A stretch of 64,000 bases of DNA from Acanthococcus lagerstroemiae (taxonomy: Eukaryota > Arthropoda > Insecta > Hemiptera > Eriococcidae). Both the position numbers and the translations under genes were made by a program. The notes under the pieces are model-generated. The model was not told where the DNA came from and did not search any database. It worked only from the letters and a program-made list of their open reading frames with translations. Below, in pieces: positions 57,072 to 64,000 of the stretch. The stretch lies in contig JAJSSI010000072.1 in NCBI GenBank assembly GCA_031841125.1, positions 1 through 64,000 of the forward strand, in the 5' to 3' direction. The first letter of the stretch is position 1. Every line of letters starts with the position of its first letter.

Positions 57072-60000
57072 CCCGACTGTTTCAGATTACCTATGTTGAT
57101 TGTAAGTGGATTAACGCCTACCTCAAATTTTGTTTCTCGTTTTAAGGTGGTAGTTTGTATGAATCGTAAGAAAATTTACATCAGAATGCTTCTGGCACTG
57201 GCATCGGTGATTTATTAGGATTACCTTAAAAATTGGTAATCTAGAGTCGGGATTTATGTATTGTTATGAAACGCACGGATACAATGAAGTTGCCCGTGCG
57301 AGCAATTTCTACGTTTAATTATTGCTAATGTGGTCGAAGTAGAAATGTTGGCATTTGCGGAGTGTAAATAAACCGAAGGGCATACAATTGGCAGCAATTA
57401 TGGAAAAACGAAGTGTTATGTTCACGGAGTCATGAGAGAATCTAAAAATATATCTCATATTTTTATTTGGATTCGGGCCAGGCAAATGATAATTATCGTT
57501 TTTGTGAATCGATAGCCGAGCCTCGGGATTTTAATTGAACTCAGCGATTACTGAGTGATATTGTAGAGGCCGGTGAAAGTATCATCTCCGCGTATTATGT
57601 ATCGGAATTTGAGGTATGTGATGGATGACGTATATCAAGTAAAGATAACGAGGAATTTTTCGTCTTGCTCGAATTTATGTTTCGCTCAATTAACTGAATT
57701 TGGCTCTGATGTCGTGTGCGTGGAGTTGTTTACAAAACCTTTCCTGTGTTTTACGATTTCGTTTTTCCTTCTCTTTCTTTTTCCACTCGATTCTATTCCT
57801 GAAAGGTGTGTAAGTTCATGTCAACAAACTATGTTTTAGAAGTGAAAAAATCTGTTCTGTGGCGATTGTTGTACTTGTATTTTCATGAGAAAATGCTGTC
57901 TCTTGATGTACGAAACACCTTGCCTTCTCTCATCCCGGGAAAAAATGCCAGGCGAGGTGCTCACCATGGAATTTTCAGAAATAACAAGCGCATACGTATA
58001 ATCCGTAGACTGAGACCGACAGAAAAAATGTTAGTTATCTTGTAAGTCTGACATTCAACAGACAGGCAATCGGAGAAAGCGGCCGGAAGAAGATAGTAAA
58101 CTGCCATACCAACTGGGAAACAAACCTCAATCTGCTGGAAGAATTGTGCCAAAATTCAGAATTCTTCGTACTTCCAAATTATTTATTTACCATGTCTCTT
58201 TTTATTTGGCTGGCTGGCTGATCTGTCTCAATATTTTTTATTTATTTATTTGTCATCTAATTTTATCCCTTCATCTAGTCCGTTGTTCTTCTGTTTTTCT
58301 ATCTGTCGTCTGCTCATCTGTTTGCCGCAGCTCCCTTCTTTCCTGATGAAAACCAGGCCTCTGCGTCCTTTCGTAGAGAAAAACAATTAGTGTAATTTTG
58401 TTCAAAATTCGAAAAATTTCAGGGGTCATGTCCCCCCCGAGATCTGGTGTAACGGAGAGACAGTCAGCTATTCCGCCAACCAGAGTGGCCGACTCATTCC
58501 GCCACCGTGGAAAAATGAAACAGAGAGCAATGATTCACATCCGGAAGTCATGATCTGTCCAACACTACATTTTGTTGAGCGAAAAACGGTATTTTTGAAC
58601 ATTTAACGAACAGTGAAATTTTCCTAACTTTAACGTTTTCGAACGCCTTCGATTTTTAGAATAGGCAGTACATCGTACTAAGATTTTTTCCACTCAAGCT
58701 AGTACTACCAGTCCTCATAGTCAAATTATTTACTCCGTCAATTATCATGTCTTGTATATCGTCTTGAAAATTGTGGTTCTTTGTAATTTGAAAAAAAATT
58801 ATTATATCGAGCCACAACGACGTAGCCCCTTCAATTTGCTCGTAGGCAACTTTTCGTACTCAGTTTTCTTTAGTTTTGTTGAGTACTATGCATACACGTA
58901 GCGGGTTCTTGGACGAAGTTCGGACACCTTGTATAATAGTCTATGAAACAGTTTGATCTTTGACAAGAAAATCAACAAAATGTATTCAAAAACTTTGAAC
59001 GCGTTTTTCTCAAAATCGTGTTTTTCGAAAATTGCGAGATACCTCGTTTTTAGTGGATGTAGAGAGATGAATATAGCACATACGAAGCTGGAAAAGTCTC
59101 ATTTTGTCAGGAATGGAGTCTACTATACAAACATGTGCGTGCTTAAAATGATCTTCTGACCGGCAGAGTTGACCCTTTCATGGAAACTGCCACATTTTGA
59201 TATTTTGTTTGATTTTCGCCGCAGATCCAATGTTGACTCTCCTCGAGCGTAAAATTTCGATATTAGGACTCGAATTTGGGCTAGATCAGTATAGTCGAAT
59301 ATTTGAAATCAGCGACTGCGTGAATTCTATTTTGATAGTTTGTGTGTTTTACCTTCTCATTGAAATTCGAAAAGTAGTGTTACATAGTAGCCTCTCCTTT
59401 CCAGAGAAAAGAATATCCCAATTTCCTGAGCACCAGAAGAGAAAGTAGACTTCGATACTTGAAGATTCTGGTTTGTCCTTCGTCAATTCAATTTCTCGCT
59501 CCAAAAGTTAATGTGAGGGGGCAGTTACCTGTTTATATCATGTATGTATTTTTGTTCGTCTTCTTAACTGTTTTCTGTATGCTTATCTGTTCTGCTTATC
59601 TCTGTCCGTCTAGTTGCCCTTTCTTCTTTCTTTCCTGATGAAGACCCCGCCACTTCTACGTCACCAACGCAGTTTTTGCTTCCGTCGGTGAAGGCAAACT
59701 TCGTTTGGGACTTGAGACAAGATGGACGGACGGTTAGGAAGACACCTTATACGCCAGCCGGATAGAACGACATGCAAGAAAATATGTAGATTACCAGACA
59801 GACATAGAGGCAAAAAGATCGCCAGCCAGATAGACAAGAAGATAGCAAAGATGGGGTGGTTCGAATCGCGTGAAAGAATCGCAGTTTTTCACTCGCGGTT
59901 CTATTGAGGATTTGCGATTCCTTGAAAAAATTGCTCCGTTATCTGTTTAGTGTTCTGACATTAATCATCGCCATTATCGTGTTTCCTTGCTTCAATTTCA

Positions 60001-60100
60001 GTATACTTTTTAAAAAAAGCGAATGAGCTCATTAAGCATGAATCTTAAATCCCGGTTGGAAGTATTTCAATATAAATTTCAACCTATGGTGGTAACTTGT
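57072..60100. other. Downstream of CDIN1, no gene seen
   Basis: After the CDIN1 poly-A signal (57367-57372) the open frames are short and unrecognised. Segments at about 58200-58335, 59540-59640 and 59720-59850 are dense in CTGTCT or CAGACA-like words, the first two on one strand and the third on the other. Confidence 0.45.
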
Positions 60101-60108
60101 GTTACATC

Positions 60109-60358
60109 AGGGACGGAAATAAAGCAAAAACTTTGAGAGGAGGCTGAAAAATAATTTCATAAAAATCCAAAAATCATAACCTCTCCCCCCCCCTAAAAAA
60201 TAAGAGTTTTTCTCTGTAATACTTCCTTTGTAAGAAAAAAAAAGGGCAACGATAATAACAGTACTCGTATAATTTTACATTTTTCATTGAGGAGGGCTAA
60301 TTTTGAAACCGGGGGCTTAGCCCTCCCTAGCTGCCCCCTCCCCCCATTTCCGCCTCTG
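60109..60358. mobile_element. hAT-like MITE with 8-bp target duplication
   Basis: The ends (C)AGGGACGGAAAT and ATTTCCGCCTCTG are inverted. GTTACATC stands on both sides (60101-60108 and 60359-60366). If the initial C belongs to the element, the duplication is 7 bp instead. The 250-bp interior has C-runs and no coding. Its terminal CAG-R-G-RCGGA resembles the MITE at 37342-37626. Confidence 0.75.
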
Positions 60359-60365
60359 GTTACAT

Positions 60366-60860
60366 CCAGAGATGGGCGTTGTTCACTATTTAATGAACTT
60401 GCTTTTGTTCTTTTCCATTTTTAGTGAACTACCTAATTCTTGCTCTTGTTCACTTGGTCTTCTGACTGATCTAGTTCATTGTAGCGAGCAGAGCGAACGA
60501 AATTTCTCTTTGGTAATAGCCTACAACTGAAAACTAGGCTGTTATCCAAACAATTTTTTTAAATCCCTATTGGAATCCTATGAAATTGTTGATTAAAATT
60601 GAAACCTTATACATTGACATTCTTAATCTGAAACCTGAAACAATTATGAAAGTTGAAACTATAGTCTGGAAAGTAAAAATATTCAAAAAACCGCCCCCCC
60701 CCCCCCCCAAAAAAAAAGAACGAAAAAAATAGATGAACAAAGAATGAATAAGTTGATCAGGTTCAAAAATCGTGAACTAGCTCTTGTTATTTTTATTTTT
60801 TTTTTTTTTGGGGGGGGGTGAACTAGTCCAAAACCAAGTTCACCAGATAGTGAACAAGGT
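60366..60860. repeat. GTTCACT/AGTGAAC-rich segment
   Basis: Words close to GTTCACTA and their complements cluster at about 60378-60490 and 60765-60860, around an AT-rich centre with a long C-run and A-run near 60692-60717. It begins CCAGAGATGGGCG, a common start of hAT-like elements, but I could not find the matching right end. Confidence 0.4.
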
Positions 60861-62171
60861 TACATCATTAGATAAAACAAAATTATTATTTACCTACTGT
60901 TTAATTTTTAACTTGTATCAGTTGTATCACTTTTCTAGTTTCCCCTTTCTGGGTCATTCTTCAAAATTGTTGATATTTCAGGTATATTTTCTCATGGAGG
61001 AAAGTAGGGGATATTTGAACTTTTTTTGATGGGAGTCGTTAAGAGACGTTCCGTATAACATATTGGTAGGATTGGGCCGACAGTGAGGGGTTTCTGTATT
61101 TTGGCATGGCGATCAAAATAATGAATGTCATGCCAAAGGACACGTGAAAAAGTCCATTCCGAAAGAAAATAGTGAACAAAAAGTGATCTGCTGTCGATTA
61201 GTAGATTCCAAAACAAAAAATTGTATGGAGAGTTGATAAAGGCATACTATCCCATTACTTAGATGTAATTATTTTTGTATGATGGCGTCTATCGTTGCAT
61301 AAAGATGACCATGTCGAAAGACACGTTTTATTTTTAACTCTCAGACAATAATACGCGAATGCACGAGTCCCGTCACAAAACAAAAAAGAAACGGGAGTGG
61401 ATATGCGAACCGTATTGCTCTGATAGGAATATATAGTTTGACCATTAATTGCGACAAAAAAATATTGAAACTCCTGTTTTGTGATTGTTTGAAAAAGAGC
61501 CGTGCCGAAAGATAAAAAATCGAGGGACAATTTTCAAGGTTGGCAACACTAACTCTCAGCTGTGAAGACGCAATTTCCACGTTACCAACTCATTCATTCA
61601 TTTATCCAGAGTAGTATTATTTTGCTAGTTTGTTCTAATATAATTTATAGTTTGAAAATTTAGAAAAAAATAATAATAAAAACTGTTAGAACAGCCATGC
61701 TGACAGACATTTTAGCATATTTGATCTAATTTTGAGCCATTAAAAAGTAGAATTCAGTCATATCTATCAACGGAAAAAAAAAACGTTATCATTAATAACT
61801 TGTGAGATAACTGCTGAGAACTGAGATATCAACATTTTTGAAGAATAACTCATCTCAGCATTAAAAAAAAATAATAATAAAATAAATGGAATCGCGACAA
61901 CCGCTTTTGAGAATTGGATTCTCCACAACAAAGAATCATAAATGACTGAATCCGATTCTCCAACACCAGGGAATCGCCCCATCTGTGGTAAATGGGTAAT
62001 TCTCAGAATTAGAGCATATTTCAGTTCATCAAACTTTTGGAGACTACATGTTCGAAATTTCAATCATTTTTTTAGTGAATGTATGGAATATTATCTCCTC
62101 AACCTTCTCTGACATTGGCATACCTGCCCCCACCCCTAGACACACCACAAAATCAAATAAACCCTCAGAAT
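60861..62171. other. AT-rich non-coding DNA, no gene seen
   Basis: No convincing gene or repeat structure. Open frames on the minus strand near 61255-61580 overlap each other and have no recognisable domain. Confidence 0.45.
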
Positions 62172-62810
62172 ATTCCATCGTAGTGGCTGTTATGGCTCAC
62201 ATTTTCAAATTTCAAGTTTATTGAAATGATGTAATGAAATGTTTTCCTCGGGGTAAACTAGGTGGAAATTACTAGTACGAGGGAGAATACATTTTGACAG
62301 CAAAAACAGCAACTCAGATTATATCACGCGCCCTCAAGCGGAGGTAAAAGGGAGGTTCTGCATTTGAGGTTCCATCGTAGTGGCTATTTTTCAGTAGCGC
62401 TCTCTGTCTCACAGATTGAATCTCGAATGCTGCCAACTGGCTGCAACGCTGTGGTGCTGCAGTAAGGATACCATGCGCATCTCAGATCTTGGATCTCAGT
62501 GTTACTATCTAGTTGTTCAATGAAAATATCTGATAACGCGCTTATTTTACAATTTTTGTGGTATTTCGTAGTGGCTTATCACATCTTGCTGGAATGCTGC
62601 TAAATCCTGGAAAAAAAGAAGGATTATACTGAAATTATTACGTATATTGACATTGAAATATTAAAAACTGCTCTCAAAATTATACTTGAAGTCTTAAATT
62701 CAATTTATCTGCTATTTTTCTTACGTAGTGGATCATCTTTAGTTTTCTTTCGTAGTGGCAATACTAATATTTCTAGCCACTACCATGGAACTAAATATCC
62801 ACTACGTAAG
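62172..62810. repeat. Spaced CGTAGTGG motifs ending in a hairpin
   Basis: CCATCGTAGTGGCT occurs at about 62175 and 62372, TTTCGTAGTGGC at 62564 and 62748, and CTTACGTAGTGGAT at 62720. The last is matched by its exact reverse complement ATCCACTACGTAAG at 62797-62810; within that loop GTAGTGGC (62752-62759) pairs with GCCACTAC (62776-62783). Spacing between the first three is about 195 bp. Confidence 0.7.
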
Positions 62811-64000
62811 AATGTACATTAGGGTGGCCCTCTGTTATAGATGACGAAAAATATATTTTTGATATTTCGCTCTCCCATCCCCCTCCCCCCAGAATTGTTC
62901 CTTCATATAAAAAAAACATTCCCTTAAAGATTTCAACTCAATTGATCATTTTTAAGATGCCCGAATAAGAGATTTCATTTAAATGAAGGTAACGCGCCGG
63001 CTATTCTTGCATGTCCGTTGCGACCCGCGAAAAAACTCGGCATCACGGTCCCTGAGATACGCCGTATAATTTTGTTGACTAAAATTCAGTTTTTGCATTT
63101 CTAACTTAAAAATGAATATTAATTTTTTCTGTTTCTACTCAGTGTATTCTAGTTTACTGATTTAATTATGTTAATTATTTGTTGGTTGGGTTTTTATTTA
63201 TTGTTCAACTGTGAATAACGAGCTAAGGGAGCAAATGAAACTTTGAATTGTCCCTCACAGTCAAAAACTTGAAAATAAGCAAAAACGAAGAACAAAAACA
63301 ATTTTTAATATGACGGAATACAGAATATTCTAAAAAATCAATACTTAGTTTAATATGATTGAAATAATAAAATGTTACGAATGTTTAATGTTTTGTTTTT
63401 GTTCCGAATATGTATGAATTCAAAAAATTTAATGAATGTTTTTTGTTATTTGTTTATACTTTCAAAACAAATCGAATTTCGAAAATAAACGACCTTTAAA
63501 TGACCTCCCCAATTTGCTATGAAAGCGCTAAAATAATAAACTATTAATATTGATATCATTTTAATGAAGAAATTAAGTTGTATAATATACTGAGACAATG
63601 TTTATCTAATTTCAAAATGATCTGGCCAAATATTTACCGAAGAAGCCCAATCTTATTTTTTAATGGAGATGCACGTAGCAGATATTGCCCCCATTCATAA
63701 TTTCTTGATGACTGATGAATGTGATGAGGGCAAGAGAAAGGGTATCTCACATGCAAAAGAGCATTATGGTATTTTTCTAAAATATTTTCTGCGATTCATT
63801 AATCATTAAGTCTTTTCAATTTTATTTTTTGAGTTGGGAATTATTTTTAGTAGGTATTTTTGAGGAAAAAACTAGAAATGTCAATTTTCGGGAAAGTTTT
63901 TTTGAAAAATATGCAGAATTGGTGTAAAATATGCCGTGAATGCCCAAATATGCGAAATATACAAAATGAAGCGCTGCTCATTTAACTCAGAATTTTGTGA
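62811..64000. other. AT-rich non-coding DNA to the window edge
   Basis: No gene seen. The last 100 bp contain several AAATATGC-like words, a pattern found in some insect DNA transposons, but the element, if any, runs off the window. Confidence 0.45.

Noticed and set aside
57573..58346. Open frames of 60-88 codons downstream of CDIN1
   Set aside because: They overlap in several frames, end at random stops and match no known motif.
61255..61580. Overlapping minus-strand frames of 79-91 codons
   Set aside because: Two frames are open over the same bases with unrelated, unrecognised translations; no splice or poly-A support.

Overview
The window is nuclear DNA of an animal, almost certainly an insect. 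The evidence is AT-rich sequence, GT-AG introns, an animal-type CDIN1 gene, PIAS-type SUMO ligases, an arthropod-style R1-clade LINE and many small inverted-repeat transposons. A sap-sucking hemipteran is my guess; the sequence does not prove it. Only four genes look real, all in the right-hand two thirds.

Layout. Positions 1-9.7 kb hold no convincing gene: one near-perfect hairpin (4349-4435), a decayed reading frame (about 6871-7606) and a short tandem duplication. Positions 9.8-20 kb are a large non-coding repeat block: two tandem versions of a mosaic of forward and inverted subunits, the second internally deleted and carrying a hAT-like MITE whose empty site survives in the first. Positions 21-23.6 kb hold a pyrimidine-rich tract followed by a purine-rich tract. 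From 23.8 to 32.1 kb lies a multi-exon gene with a FLYWCH zinc finger and a MULE-type transposase domain that keeps its D-D-E triad. It ends in four tandem copies of a small symmetric exon for an acidic, SUMO-interacting-motif-like peptide. Positions 32.1-39.2 kb are repeats, including a degenerate array, a reverse transcriptase relic, a MITE family and a nested hAT-like MITE.

Two intronless PIAS-like SUMO E3 ligase genes then stand head to head (39882-41600 minus; 43510-45342 plus). Next comes a seven-exon CDIN1 homologue (46838-57071, plus) with an intact PD-(D/E)XK nuclease signature and a long low-complexity insertion. Its fifth intron holds a dead antisense R1-clade LINE and a three-level nest of DNA transposons. 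The last 7 kb show no gene, only small repeats.

The clearest link among the genes is SUMO and chromatin biology. The two PIAS copies are complete SUMO ligases with their own SUMO-binding motif, and the transposase-derived gene about 8 kb away has gained repeated SUMO-binding-like exons. A functional connection is inference only.
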